Positions 54,708 to 63,168 of a stretch of DNA of 64,000 nt are shown in pieces. The notes beneath the pieces are model-generated. The model saw nothing but the letters and a program-made list of their open reading frames with translations. It searched no databases and was not told the DNA's origin. A program made the translations under genes and the position numbers. The DNA is from Burkholderiales bacterium. Its GTDB lineage: Bacteria; Pseudomonadota; Gammaproteobacteria; Burkholderiales; Burkholderiaceae_C. Location: the NCBI GenBank assembly GCA_017307865.1, contig JAFKGE010000015.1, forward strand, positions 1-64,000. Reading direction: 5' to 3'. The stretch's first letter is position 1. Each line of letters opens with the position of its first letter.

Positions 54708-55916
54708 TCAGCGCCCGGCTGCCTCGTCGTCCACCGCCTTCTGCACCGCCTGGTACATGGCCTCGCGCTCGGCGTACTGCGGGTTGCCCGCCGAGCCGGC
54801 CTTGCTCCAGTCCGAGTTGGTCACGATGACCAACTGGCGCTTGGGGTCGATGAAGATGCCCTGGCCGAAGATGCCGCGCGCCGCCACGCTGCCGTCGTCG
54901 TAGGTCCACCATTGATAGCCGTAACCGCGCCCGGGCTGGCCGATGTCGGCCTGTTTGTGCGTGGCCTCGTGCAGCCAGCCCTCGGGCACCAGCGGCTCGC
55001 CGCCCACCTTGGCGCCTTCCAGGACGAACTGGCCGAAGCGCGCGAAGTCGCGCGGCGTGGCCTGCAGGCAGCAGCCGCTGATTTCCTTGCCGGTCTTGGA
55101 CAGCAGCCAGGTTGCCTCCTGTTCCATGCCCACCGGCTGCCAGATCTTCTCCTGCAGGTACTGCGCCAGCGGCTTCTGGATGGCCGCCATCAGCATCACG
55201 CCCACCAGGTTGGTCTCGCCCGTGCTGTAGTTCCAGCGCTCACCCGGCGGGGCCGCGCGCGGCAGCTTGCGCATGTAGCTGACCAGCGCGTCCACGCCCG
55301 GCTCGGGCACGTGGTTGTTGAAGCGCGCGACGTCCGAGTTGGGGTTGCCGTAGTCCTCGTTCCAGGCCACGCCCGAGGTCATGGTCAGCAGCTGGCGCAC
55401 GCTCACCTCGTCGTAGGCCGAGCCCTTCATGTCCGGCAGGTAGTCGCTCACCTTGTCGTCCATGCTCTTGATCAGGCCGTCCTTCAGCGCCGCGCCGACC
55501 AGCGTCGAGGTGAAGGACTTGGCGACCGAGAAGCTGGTCCAGCGTCCGCTGCCGTCGAAGCCCAGGCCGTAGCGCTCCAGCCGCAGCTTGCCCCCTTGCA
55601 CGATCAGCAGCGCCGCACCGTGCTGGCTGGCCAGGTAGGCATCCACGTCCAGCGGCAGCTGGATGGCTTCGCCCGGCGGCAGCGGGCGCGGCACGGGGCC
55701 CGGCAAGGCGGTGTGCCACTTGGCCAGCAGCGGGATGCGGTCCATGGCGCGAAACGCCGCGTCGCGCTGCGACTGGCTCCAGAACAGCAGGTTGCGGTTG
55801 GTGGGCACGGTGGCCAGCAGGCCGCGCGTTTCCTTGTCCAGGCTGAACCAGCCGGCGGTGCCCGCCAGCACCAGCACCACCAGGGCGCCCCAGCCTGCTT
55901 TTTTCCATGTGCTCAT
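54708..55916 (-). CDS. Serine hydrolase of the beta-lactamase superfamily, membrane-anchored
   Basis: This 402-residue protein has an N-terminal membrane segment (about residues 7-26) and a periplasmic class C-type domain. S130 and K133 form SxxK in TSFSVAKSFTSTLVG, and YST in WNYSTGETNLVGVMLMAA is the second motif. A late GRGYGYQWW region and GIFGQGIFIDP match the 6-aminohexanoate-dimer hydrolase/EstB-type group. The substrate is unknown. Confidence 0.87.
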   Translation of the reverse strand: MSTWKKAGWGALVVLVLAGTAGWFSLDKETRGLLATVPTNRNLLFWSQSQRDAAFRAMDRIPLLAKWHTALPGPVPRPLPPGEAIQLPLDVDAYLASQHGAALLIVQGGKLRLERYGLGFDGSGRWTSFSVAKSFTSTLVGAALKDGLIKSMDDKVSDYLPDMKGSAYDEVSVRQLLTMTSGVAWNEDYGNPNSDVARFNNHVPEPGVDALVSYMRKLPRAAPPGERWNYSTGETNLVGVMLMAAIQKPLAQYLQEKIWQPVGMEQEATWLLSKTGKEISGCCLQATPRDFARFGQFVLEGAKVGGEPLVPEGWLHEATHKQADIGQPGRGYGYQWWTYDDGSVAARGIFGQGIFIDPKRQLVIVTNSDWSKAGSAGNPQYAEREAMYQAVQKAVDDEAAGR

Positions 55917-55999
55917 GGCCTCATTCTTTCATGCCCCGCGCCGCGGGCCGCCAAGCGGGCATCATGCAGGTCGTCCATGCATCAAACGGGAGGTCGCTG

Positions 56000-56770
56000 A
56001 TGAGTGATTCGGTGCACGCCGCCGCGCGACACGGCTTCGAGCGGCAGGCCGGCGCCTATGCGCGCGGCCGGCCCGACTACCCGCCCGCCCTGCAGGGCTG
56101 GCTGCGGGGCGCGCTGGCCCTGGGTCCCGGCCGCGCGGTGGCCGACGTGGGCGCGGGCACGGGCAAGTTCACGCCGCTGCTCACGGCAACGGGAGCCGAG
56201 GTGGTGGCCATCGAGCCTGTAGATGCCATGCGCGCGCAGCTGGCGACCGCGCAGCCCACGGTGCGCGCCCAGCCCGGCACGGCCGACGCGCTGCCGCTGC
56301 CGGACGCCTCGCTGGACGCCATCGTCTGCGCCCAGGCCTTCCACTGGTTCGCCACGCGCGCCGCGCTGGATGAATTCGCGCGGGTGCTGAAGCCGGGCGG
56401 GCACCTGGGCCTGGTATGGAACGTGCGCGACGAGTCGGTGGACTGGGTGGCCGAGTTGACGCGCATCGTCACCCCGCACGAAGGCGACGCGCCGCGTTTC
56501 TACAAGGGCAGCTGGCGCCAGGCCTTTCCGCACCCGGCCTTCGGGCCGCTGCACGAAAGCGTGTTCGACTACGTGCACGAGGGCCCGCCGCAGCAGGTCA
56601 TCGTCGACCGCTTTCTGTCGGTCAGCTTCATCGCCGCGCTGCCGGCCGCCGAGCAGGCGCGGGTGCGCGCGCAGATCGAGGCGCTGATCGAGCACCACCC
56701 GGCGCTGCGCGGGCAGGCCGTAGTGCGCTTTCCCTATCACACGCGGGCGTTCGCGGGCGTGCGGCGCTGA
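56000..56770 (+). CDS. SAM-dependent methyltransferase
   Basis: This 256-residue class I methyltransferase has the SAM-binding motif I as VADVGAGTGKFTPLL (about 44-58) and motif II as VVAIEPVDAMRAQL. The rest, including CAQAFHWFATRAALDEFARV, matches the Methyltransf_11 group. GGAGG lies eight bases upstream of the ATG. Its 3' end overlaps the convergent cobQ gene by 34 bp. The substrate is unknown. Confidence 0.88.
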   Translation: MSDSVHAAARHGFERQAGAYARGRPDYPPALQGWLRGALALGPGRAVADVGAGTGKFTPLLTATGAEVVAIEPVDAMRAQLATAQPTVRAQPGTADALPLPDASLDAIVCAQAFHWFATRAALDEFARVLKPGGHLGLVWNVRDESVDWVAELTRIVTPHEGDAPRFYKGSWRQAFPHPAFGPLHESVFDYVHEGPPQQVIVDRFLSVSFIAALPAAEQARVRAQIEALIEHHPALRGQAVVRFPYHTRAFAGVRR

Positions 56771-58437
56771 ACCAAAGCGTCCAGCACGCCGGGCGCGAAG
56801 GCCTGCTCGATGGCATCGGCCAGGCCGTCGAACACCGCATCCAGCGCGGGCGCATCGGCGCCGAACAGCGCGCGCAGCACGGCCGCGTCCTCGAACAGCC
56901 CGTGCAGATAAACCCCCAGTACGTTGCCGGCGCCGTTTTGCCAGGCCAGGCCCGCCATCACTTCGCGTGCGACGTCGCCCCGGGCCGCCATGGCCGGGTG
57001 CTGGACGGTGCGGCCGCTGTGGATTTCATAGCCCGTCACCGGCACCCTGGACAGCGCCGCCCACGCGCCGGTGAGCGCGCCGAAGCGCTGTGTGGCGTGG
57101 CGCACGGTCTTGGCGCGCTCGAAGCACGTCACCAGCGGCAGCAGGCCCAGGCCCGGTGCGTTGTCCGTGCTTTCCACGCCGTGTTCGTCGATCAGGGCCT
57201 CGCCCAGCATCTGCAGGCCGCCGCAGATGCCCAGCACGCGAGCGCCGCGCGCCGCGTGCGCCGCAATGGCCGCGTCCAGCCCCTGCGCGCGCAGCCAGGC
57301 CAGGTCGGCGGCGGTGGCCTTGCTGCCGGGCAGGACGATGGTGTCGGCGCCCGCCAGCGCCGCCGGCGTGCGCGCCCAGGCGAGCGTCAGGCCGGGCACG
57401 TTCTTCAGTGGCTGAAACTCGTCCAGGTTGCTGATGCGCGGGTAGGCGACGATGGCGATGCGGCGCGGCGCATCAATATCATTTTGATAGCTGCTCGCGC
57501 TTGATCCATCGGCGCCAGAGCCCGTTTTGTCATCAAACCCGACGGGCCGGTCGTCGAACACGCCATCCTCTTCCGGCAGGCCGTGACCGAAGCGCATCGG
57601 CACCACGGCCACGGTGGGTACGCCGGTCAAGGCCTGCAGCTGTTCGGGCGCGGGCGCCAGCAGGCCGGCATCGCCGCGAAACTTGTTGAGCACGAAGCCG
57701 CGGATGCGCGCCCGGTCGGCCGCGGGCAGCAGCGCCCAGGTGCCGTACAGGTGGGCGAAGGCGCCGCCGCGGTCGATGTCGGTCACCAGCAGGCAGGCGG
57801 CGTCGGCATGGCGCGCCACGCGCAGGTTGACCACGTCGCTGGCCATCAGGTTGATCTCGGCCGGCGAGCCCGCGCCCTCGATCACCACCACGTCGTTCTC
57901 GGCGCGCAGCGCGTCCAGCGCGGCGGCAATGGGCGGCCACACGCGCTCGCTGCGCCCGCGCCAGGGCAGCGCCGACAGCTCGCGGCTGACCTGCCCCAGC
58001 AGCAGCACCTGGCTACGCGTGTCGGCCTCGGGTTTGAGCAGCAGCGGGTTCATGCGCACATCGGGCACGGCGCGCGCGGCCAGGGCCTGGAAGTATTGGG
58101 CGCTCCCGATCTCTCCGAGCGGCGCTGCACCCTCACCCCGGCCCTCTCCCGCAGGCGGGAGAGGGAGAAAATCCGCTCCCTCGCCCCTCTGGGGAGAGGG
58201 CTGGGGTGAGGGGCCGGCGGCGGGCTCAGCGGGCGCGGGTTGCCCCCAGCCCTGCCCGCCCCCAGCGGGGGAGGGAGAAATGCTGGCGACCACTCTTGCG
58301 TTGTTGCTCATGTTCTGCGCCTTGAAGGGCGCCACGCGCAGGCCTTGCCGGGCGTAGTGGCGGCACAGCGCGGTGGCGATCCAGCTTTTGCCGGCGCCGC
58401 TGCTGGTGCCCAGCACCATCACGCAGCGCGCCGTCAC
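56737..58437 (-). CDS. cobQ: Cobyric acid synthase, with two in-frame repeat insertions
   Basis: This enzyme amidates four carboxyl groups of adenosylcobyrinic diamide during B12 synthesis. It has the ATPase start MVLGTSSGAGKSW and VAPFKAQNMSNNARVV, the glutaminase nucleophile C405 in LGICGGLQMLG and later GYEIHSGRT. At 566 residues it is about 80 longer than usual. Residues about 52-107 come from a REP-like repeat placed directly after NNARVVA, where the normal sequence goes straight to GEIGSAQYFQ. Residues about 301-324 come from the dispersed repeat. Both are in frame, so the protein may be functional. It starts at GTG 58437. Confidence 0.92.
   Translation of the reverse strand: MTARCVMVLGTSSGAGKSWIATALCRHYARQGLRVAPFKAQNMSNNARVVASISPSPAGGGQGWGQPAPAEPAAGPSPQPSPQRGEGADFLPLPPAGEGRGEGAAPLGEIGSAQYFQALAARAVPDVRMNPLLLKPEADTRSQVLLLGQVSRELSALPWRGRSERVWPPIAAALDALRAENDVVVIEGAGSPAEINLMASDVVNLRVARHADAACLLVTDIDRGGAFAHLYGTWALLPAADRARIRGFVLNKFRGDAGLLAPAPEQLQALTGVPTVAVVPMRFGHGLPEEDGVFDDRPVGFDDKTGSGADGSSASSYQNDIDAPRRIAIVAYPRISNLDEFQPLKNVPGLTLAWARTPAALAGADTIVLPGSKATAADLAWLRAQGLDAAIAAHAARGARVLGICGGLQMLGEALIDEHGVESTDNAPGLGLLPLVTCFERAKTVRHATQRFGALTGAWAALSRVPVTGYEIHSGRTVQHPAMAARGDVAREVMAGLAWQNGAGNVLGVYLHGLFEDAAVLRALFGADAPALDAVFDGLADAIEQAFAPGVLDALVQRRTPANARV
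57472..57537 (+). repeat. Dispersed palindromic repeat inside cobQ
   Basis: ATTTTGATAGCTGCTCGCGC, TTGATCCATCGGCGCCAGAG and CCCGTTTTGTCATCAAACCC form a complete copy of the repeat. It encodes GFDDKTGSGADGSSASSYQN and a few more residues of CobQ on the opposite strand. Confidence 0.85.
58117..58284. repeat. REP-like repeat cluster inserted in cobQ
   Basis: CCCTCACCCC (58130) and CCCTCTCCC are exactly mirrored by GGGAGAGGG and GGGGTGAGGG (58203-58212), with a further perfect CCCTCTCCCGC/GCGGGAGAGGG hairpin inside. A second unit with CAGCCCTGCCC and GGGGGAGGGAG follows to about 58278. The insert adds about 56 codons to cobQ. The same motif occurs at 154-193. Confidence 0.85.
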
Positions 58438-58486
58438 GCGGCGGCTCCTCGCGTCGGACGTGCATGCGGAGAAATCAACAACCCAT

Positions 58487-58554
58487 AACTCCTGAAATCG
58501 TAGCTGCCGGCGCTTGTTCCATCAGCGCGATCGGCTCATTTTGCATTAAACCCT
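58487..58554 (+). repeat. Dispersed palindromic repeat between cobQ and cbiB
   Basis: TCCTGAAATCGTAGCTGCCG, GCGCTTGTTCCATCAGCGCG and ATCGGCTCATTTTGCATTAA form a full copy that fills the space between the two cobalamin genes. Its right end reaches the cbiB stop. Confidence 0.8.
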
Positions 58555-59555
58555 CAAGCCGACAGCGTCAGCAGCAGCACCGCGCAGGCCAGCAGCGTGG
58601 CGGCCAGGGCGCAGCGCGAGCCGATGGCGCAGGCGCGCAGGGTGTCGTCCGGCTCCGGAGCGCGGGCGCCGGCGTTGAGCGCGTGCACGCCGGGCCGTCC
58701 CAACTGCACGCCCAGCGCCAGGGCCATGGCGGCCACCGGCCAGCCGGCGTGGGTCGAGGGCAGGCGCGCCGCCTCGGCCGGCAGGCGCGGCAGGCCCCGC
58801 AGCGCAGCCGGCCCGCCCAGCCCCGCGATCAACACGGCCGTGATACGCGCCGGCAACCAGGCCAGCGCGTCGACGGCGCGCACGGCCCACAGGCCGGCGG
58901 CACTGCCCCCACGCACCACGCCGTCCGGCGAGCGCGCGCCGCGGCGGCCCCAGGTGGCCGCGGCGGTGTGGGCAAAGCGAAACAGGGCCGCGCCGGGCAG
59001 CCCCAGCAGCGCGAACCAGAACAGCGGCGCCACCAGCGAATCGTTCAGGTTGGTGGCCAGGCGCTGGATGGCGCCTTCGCGCCGTTCGTGCGCCGACCCG
59101 GGGGCCGCGTTGTGGCCGACCGGCGGGGCCTCCTGCTCCTGCGCGGCGCCGGGCGCTTCGGCCAGGCCGCGCTCGACCGCCAGCGTGTCGTCGTGCACGC
59201 GGGCCCAGGCCAGCAGCGGCTTGAGAAACAGCCCCAGCGCCAAGGTCGCCAGCCACACCGGCTGCGTCAGCACCCAGGTCTGCAGCAGCCATGCCAGCGC
59301 CAGCACCACGGCGGCCGCGACGCTCCATGCGGCGGCGCCGCGCGCCAGCAGCTGCGGCCCGGCGGCCACGCCCACCCGTTCCGCGCGTGGCGCCAGGCGG
59401 GCGTCGGCCCAGATCAGATAGCGCCGCATCCACGTCACCGGGTGCCAGCGCACGGCGGGCTCGCCCAGCACGCGGTCGACGGCCAGCGCCAGCGCCGGCG
59501 CGCAGGCCAGCAGAGCCAGGTAGGCTTCGGGTTCGTCGCCGCTCCAGTTCAGCAT
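58554..59555 (-). CDS. cbiB: Adenosylcobinamide-phosphate synthase CbiB/CobD
   Basis: This 333-residue inner-membrane enzyme joins the aminopropanol side chain to cobyric acid in B12 synthesis, the step after CobQ. The family pattern is seen in LALAVDRVLGEPAVRWHPV, a helix-rich hydrophobic body, RLATNLNDSLVAPLFWFALL, and the STHAGWPVAAMALALGVQL region. It precedes cobQ on the minus strand with a repeat between them. Known family length is about 300-330. Confidence 0.93.
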   Translation of the reverse strand: MLNWSGDEPEAYLALLACAPALALAVDRVLGEPAVRWHPVTWMRRYLIWADARLAPRAERVGVAAGPQLLARGAAAWSVAAAVVLALAWLLQTWVLTQPVWLATLALGLFLKPLLAWARVHDDTLAVERGLAEAPGAAQEQEAPPVGHNAAPGSAHERREGAIQRLATNLNDSLVAPLFWFALLGLPGAALFRFAHTAAATWGRRGARSPDGVVRGGSAAGLWAVRAVDALAWLPARITAVLIAGLGGPAALRGLPRLPAEAARLPSTHAGWPVAAMALALGVQLGRPGVHALNAGARAPEPDDTLRACAIGSRCALAATLLACAVLLLTLSA

Positions 59556-59592
59556 GACAGCATCTGGCCGGCGCGGCGGGACTGCGGCGAAA

Positions 59593-60033
59593 TCAGGAGG
59601 GCGCTGCCAGCAGTTCGCTCAGCGCCGCCGGCTCCTGCACCAGGTCGGCCAGGGTGTGCTTGTCGAGCTCGGCATAGAACACCTTGAAGGCGCCGCTCAG
59701 GATGCTCGACAGCTTGCACGCCGGCGCGATGCGGCAGTGATGGCTGAGGTCGGCCACCATGCATTCGACGTAGGCGGCGTTGCCCTCGCACAGGCGCACC
59801 ACCTCGCCCAGGCGGATCGACTCGGCCGGCTGACCCAGGCGCAGGCCGCCGCCCTTGCCGCGCACCGTCTGCACCCAGCCGGCGCGCCCCAGCAGATGCA
59901 CCACCTTGGTCAGGTGGTTGGACGAAATGCCGTAGGCGGCCGCAATTTCGTCCACCGTGGCGCGGCGATCTTCCTGCACCGCCAGGTACATCAGCACGCG
60001 CAGGGCGAAGTCGGAAAACGTGGTCACGCGCAT
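59593..60033 (-). CDS. nsrR: Nitric-oxide-sensing Rrf2-family repressor NsrR
   Basis: This 146-residue Rrf2 regulator has a winged helix (TVDEIAAAYGISSNHLTKVV) and three cysteines at 91, 100 and 106 (ECMVADLSHHC, then RIAPAC) that would hold an iron-sulfur cluster reactive with NO. The C-terminus, AELDKHTLADLVQEPAALSELL, closely resembles NsrR of E. coli by eye, distinguishing it from IscR. I chose ATG 60033. It is divergent from fdxA, and an NsrR-type palindrome lies between them. Confidence 0.9.
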   Translation of the reverse strand: MRVTTFSDFALRVLMYLAVQEDRRATVDEIAAAYGISSNHLTKVVHLLGRAGWVQTVRGKGGGLRLGQPAESIRLGEVVRLCEGNAAYVECMVADLSHHCRIAPACKLSSILSGAFKVFYAELDKHTLADLVQEPAALSELLAAPS

Positions 60034-60111
60034 GGCGGAAAATACGGGTCCGGCCGCCATGACGGCAACGCGGCTTTGCATTGCACCGCGTGACCCCATG
60101 GCGTACATTAA

Positions 60112-60134
60112 AAGATGTATTCATTATGCATTTT
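60112..60134. promoter_or_regulatory. NsrR-type palindrome between nsrR and fdxA
   Basis: The half-sites AAGATGTATTC and TTATGCATTTT meet at a central A. They fit the published NsrR pattern AAnATGCATTT / AAATGCATnTT at most positions. The site lies 31 bp upstream of the fdxA start and could serve both fdxA and nsrR. Confidence 0.72.
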
Positions 60135-60164
60135 TAAGATCAACCCGCAAGGCCCCTTCCCATC

Positions 60165-60488
60165 ATGACCTTTGTCGTCACCGAAGCCTGCATCCGCTGC
60201 AAGTACACCGATTGTGTGGACGTCTGCCCCACCGACGCCTTCCGTGAAGGCCCCAACTTCCTGGTCATCGAGCCCGACGACTGCATCGACTGCGCCGTCT
60301 GCGTGCCCGAGTGCCCCGTCAACGCCATCTACGCCGACGAGGACGTGCCCAAGGACCAGCTCGACTTCATCCCGCTGAACGAAGAGCTGGCCAAGGGCTG
60401 GAAGACCATCTCGCGCAAGATCGCCGCCCTGCCCGACGCCGACGAATGGGCCAAGGTCGAGCAAAAGCGCGAGCAGCTGCAGCGCTGA
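60165..60488 (+). CDS. fdxA: Seven-iron ferredoxin FdxA
   Basis: This 107-residue ferredoxin carries a 3Fe-4S and a 4Fe-4S cluster. Cysteines are in [19 protein letters not shown] and [20 protein letters not shown], and the C-terminal helix (residues 60-107) is typical of FdxA. It passes electrons in small redox reactions; the exact partner is not visible here. It is likely repressed by NsrR through the palindrome upstream. Confidence 0.95.
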   Translation: MTFVVTEACIRCKYTDCVDVCPTDAFREGPNFLVIEPDDCIDCAVCVPECPVNAIYADEDVPKDQLDFIPLNEELAKGWKTISRKIAALPDADEWAKVEQKREQLQR

Positions 60489-60545
60489 GCGCGGCCCCTG
60501 CCTTTTTGCAACCACCGCGCCTGCCCGCAGGCGCACCCCCAAGCC

Positions 60546-60809
60546 ATGTCAAACCCACCCGGACACGACCACACCACCCCCGAGGCCATCTACGGCTTCG
60601 ACGCCCGCGGCATCGCGCGGCGCTTTCGCCACTCGGCCATCTTCGGCGCGCTCGACGCGCTGAACCCCGGCGAGACCATGCGCTTCGTCAACGACCACGA
60701 CCCGATCCCGCTGCTGGGCCAGCTGCAGGCACGCTACGGCGAGGCCGTGCACATCGAGTACCGCCAGCGCTCGCACGAGGGCGTGGTGATCGACTTCATG
60801 CGCCAATAA
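60546..60809 (+). CDS. DUF2249 domain protein
   Basis: This 87-residue protein matches DUF2249, with FDARGIARRFRHSAIFGALD and the H-D-P motif in VNDHDPIPLLGQLQARYG. It resembles the SirA/TusA fold. Genes for this domain often sit in nitric oxide or denitrification clusters. It lies 57 bp after fdxA in the same direction, suggesting the same NsrR control. The biochemical role is unknown. Confidence 0.85.
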   Translation: MSNPPGHDHTTPEAIYGFDARGIARRFRHSAIFGALDALNPGETMRFVNDHDPIPLLGQLQARYGEAVHIEYRQRSHEGVVIDFMRQ

Positions 60810-61068
60810 GCGCCCCGCGCTGGCGCGACCCACGCGGCGTGCCAGCAGCCTGCATCGGGTGGCAGGCATGATGGCGATGGCGAGCCAGGGCAGGCTCATC
60901 GAGAGCGCCGGCACCTGAACCTCATCGGCGCGCCCGTCTCCCGGCGGCGTCCGCTCCCGCACCGCACCTCACTTGAACGAAAAGGCTGCCGAGACAGCCC
61001 CTGCGTTCAAGCCCGAAACGCTCCGTTTGCGAACAATTCAGTGCTTCGAAACCCACTCGGAGCACCTC

Positions 61069-61428
61069 GTGAACACCTTCGCAATTCGCATCAGACCCGC
61101 CGTACAAGCCGAACTGGCCGCCGCCTCGGTGGCCGAGAAGCGCGGCGAGTTCTACACCGCATTCCGGCACTTGGAGCGAGCCCACGTGCTTGGACAGGCA
61201 TCGACCGTCGAGCATGTGCGCGTGCACGGAGCCATGCTTCGGTTCGCACTGCGCAACCGCCGCCACGGCGAAGCCATGGGTCAACTCTGGCGATTGATGG
61301 CCGCTGCCCTCTTCACGGCGCCCGGATTGGTACCCGAAGGCAATACCGGCGGCGCCGATGTCGGCGGCTTCCGGCGCCTGCCGGTACCGCAAGATCTCCG
61401 GCAAACCATCGACGCCGCGCGGGCCTGA
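61069..61428 (+). CDS. DUF3703 domain protein
   Basis: This 119-residue protein resembles DUF3703. It has FAIRIRPAVQAELAAASVAE, then KRGEFYTAFRHLERAHVLGQ and HGAMLRFALRNRRHGEAMGQ. The repeated helix pattern is reminiscent of TPR-like folds. I chose GTG 61069, with CGGAG seven bases before it; an ATG-led longer frame from 60973 is less likely. It is the first of three close genes (22 and 8 bp gaps). The 259 bp before it shows only a short GCCTGC/GCAGGC hairpin. Function unknown. Confidence 0.78.
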   Translation: MNTFAIRIRPAVQAELAAASVAEKRGEFYTAFRHLERAHVLGQASTVEHVRVHGAMLRFALRNRRHGEAMGQLWRLMAAALFTAPGLVPEGNTGGADVGGFRRLPVPQDLRQTIDAARA

Positions 61429-61450
61429 AGCCAGCATTCCTGGAGACATC

Positions 61451-61888
61451 ATGATCAACAGAATGACGGCTTCGGCCACGCTTGCAGCGGCCGCACTCAT
61501 GGTTGCGGGCTGCATGGCGCCACCCAGGAATCTGGACTTGTCCCTCGCCCGGAGATCGGAAGGTGGCGCCTACCAAGTCGCCCTGCTGCCACCCGCACAA
61601 GCGCCAGCCATCAACCAGATGCACAGCTGGCAGGTGAAGCTGGCCACGGCCGATGGCACGCCCGTGCGGGGCGCCACGTTCCGTGTCGATGGCGGCATGC
61701 CCCAGCACGGCCATGGCCTTCCCACGCAACCGCGCGTCACCCGGGAACTGGCGCCCGGCACCTATGCGCTGGATGGCATGAAGTTCAGCATGACCGGCTG
61801 GTGGGAGTTGAAGCTGGCCATCGACGGGCCTCAGGGAGCGGACCGGGTCACCTTCAACACCGTGGTGAACAACCCGGCCGCGCGCTGA
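61451..61888 (+). CDS. YtkA/FixH-like lipoprotein
   Basis: This 145-residue protein has a lipoprotein signal with lipobox VAGC, giving lipidated C21. The mature domain looks like the YtkA/FixH beta-sandwich: FRVDGGMPQHGHGLPTQP (M83, H86, H88), then YALDGMKFSMTGWWELKLAI. The Met/His positions are suited to binding copper or a similar soft metal, but that is inference. It is followed eight bases later by a di-haem peroxidase gene. Confidence 0.82.
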   Translation: MINRMTASATLAAAALMVAGCMAPPRNLDLSLARRSEGGAYQVALLPPAQAPAINQMHSWQVKLATADGTPVRGATFRVDGGMPQHGHGLPTQPRVTRELAPGTYALDGMKFSMTGWWELKLAIDGPQGADRVTFNTVVNNPAAR

Positions 61889-61896
61889 GGATCGAG

Positions 61897-63168
61897 ATGA
61901 AGCAGCGCGTCATCGGGGTCGCGGCCACGGCGGCCGCACTCGCCGTTTCGGTCTTCGCCGCACCGGACCTGAAGCCGCCGCTGCGCGACACGTGGTCGGC
62001 CCAGGAAGTCGCCACCCTCGCATCCATGCGCCTCGCGGAGGCTGGCCAGCGCCCGCTCGATGCGTCCAACGCCTACGAGCAACGCGCCGAGGCCGCTGCG
62101 CTGGGGCGTGCGTTGTTCAATGATGCGCGGCTCAGCAAGAACGGCCAGGTCTCCTGTGCCAGCTGCCACTCGACGACGGGCCAGTTCGAGGATGGACGAC
62201 CGTTCGGCCGGGGCCTCGGAGCCGGCAAGCGCCGGACCATGCCGGTGATGGGTGCGGCGCACTCGCCGTTCCTCTTTTGGGATGGCCGCAAGGACAGCGC
62301 CTGGTCCCAGGCGCTCGGCCCACTGGAAGATGCCGCCGAGCACGGCGGCAATCGGCTGGCGTTGGCCAAGCAGGTGCTGAGCCAATACAAGGCCCAGTAC
62401 CAGGCGGTGTTCGGCCCGGCGCCCGAGTTGGGGCCGCTCCCGGACCATGCGTCACCCCATGGCAGCGATGCCGAGCGCACCGCGTGGGCAGCCCTGCCGC
62501 CGGCCACGCGAGACGCAATCAACCGGGTGTTCGCGAACATGGGCAAGGCCATCGCCGCCTACGAGCGCAACATTTCCTATGGGCCATCGCGCTTCGACCA
62601 ATACGCTGAGGCCACGGTGCGTGGCGATGCGCAAGGCCAGGAACGTCTCACGCTTCAAGAGGTACGCGGGCTGCGCGCATTTCTCAACCAGGGCCAGTGC
62701 GTGACCTGTCACAACGGGCCGCTGCTGACGGACCACGCCTTCCACAACACGGGCGTGCCGCCGACGAACCCCAGGAGCCCCGACCGCGGGCGCATCGATG
62801 GCTTGCAGAAGCTGCTGAAGGATGAATTCAACTGTCTCGGCCCCTACAGCGACGCCAAGCCGGAGCAGTGCGGAGAGCTTCAGTTCCTGTCCACCGGTGA
62901 CGCCGGTCAGCTCGGCGCCTTCCGCACGCCCAGCCTGCGCAACGCGGCAGCCAGGGCGCCGTACATGCACGCCGGCCAGTTCGCGACCCTCGGGCAGGTG
63001 TTGCAGCACTACGCCACATCGCCCAGAGCGGCGCTGGGTCACAGCGAACTGGCGCGGCCTGAGGACCCGCATGCGGGGCGCCAGACCATCCGGCTGTCGG
63101 CCGCCGACATCCAGGACCTGGCGGCCTTCCTCGGCGCTCTCACGGGCCCCGTCGTTCAGCCCGAGTGA
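61897..63168 (+). CDS. Di-haem cytochrome c peroxidase/MauG-like protein
   Basis: This 423-residue protein has a signal peptide (residues 1-22) and two c-type haem sites, CASCH (C87, C90, H91) and CVTCH (C268, C271, H272). The block SPFLFWDGRKDSAWSQALGP belongs to the MauG/CcpA superfamily, and GAFRTPSLRNAAARAPYMHA is the later conserved part. Such proteins either remove peroxide or modify a partner protein by long-range oxidation. The neighbour YtkA-like lipoprotein is a candidate partner. Confidence 0.9.
   Translation: MKQRVIGVAATAAALAVSVFAAPDLKPPLRDTWSAQEVATLASMRLAEAGQRPLDASNAYEQRAEAAALGRALFNDARLSKNGQVSCASCHSTTGQFEDGRPFGRGLGAGKRRTMPVMGAAHSPFLFWDGRKDSAWSQALGPLEDAAEHGGNRLALAKQVLSQYKAQYQAVFGPAPELGPLPDHASPHGSDAERTAWAALPPATRDAINRVFANMGKAIAAYERNISYGPSRFDQYAEATVRGDAQGQERLTLQEVRGLRAFLNQGQCVTCHNGPLLTDHAFHNTGVPPTNPRSPDRGRIDGLQKLLKDEFNCLGPYSDAKPEQCGELQFLSTGDAGQLGAFRTPSLRNAAARAPYMHAGQFATLGQVLQHYATSPRAALGHSELARPEDPHAGRQTIRLSAADIQDLAAFLGALTGPVVQPE

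Noticed and set aside
60034..60108. Longer NsrR start
   Set aside because: The extra residues do not match Rrf2 proteins, which begin MRxTxFSDxALR, and an extended start would approach the operator.
60810..61068. Possible small gene or RNA in the gap before DUF3703
   Set aside because: Short open frames here show no family features or strong ribosome-binding sites, and only a 6-bp hairpin is visible. I record it as empty.
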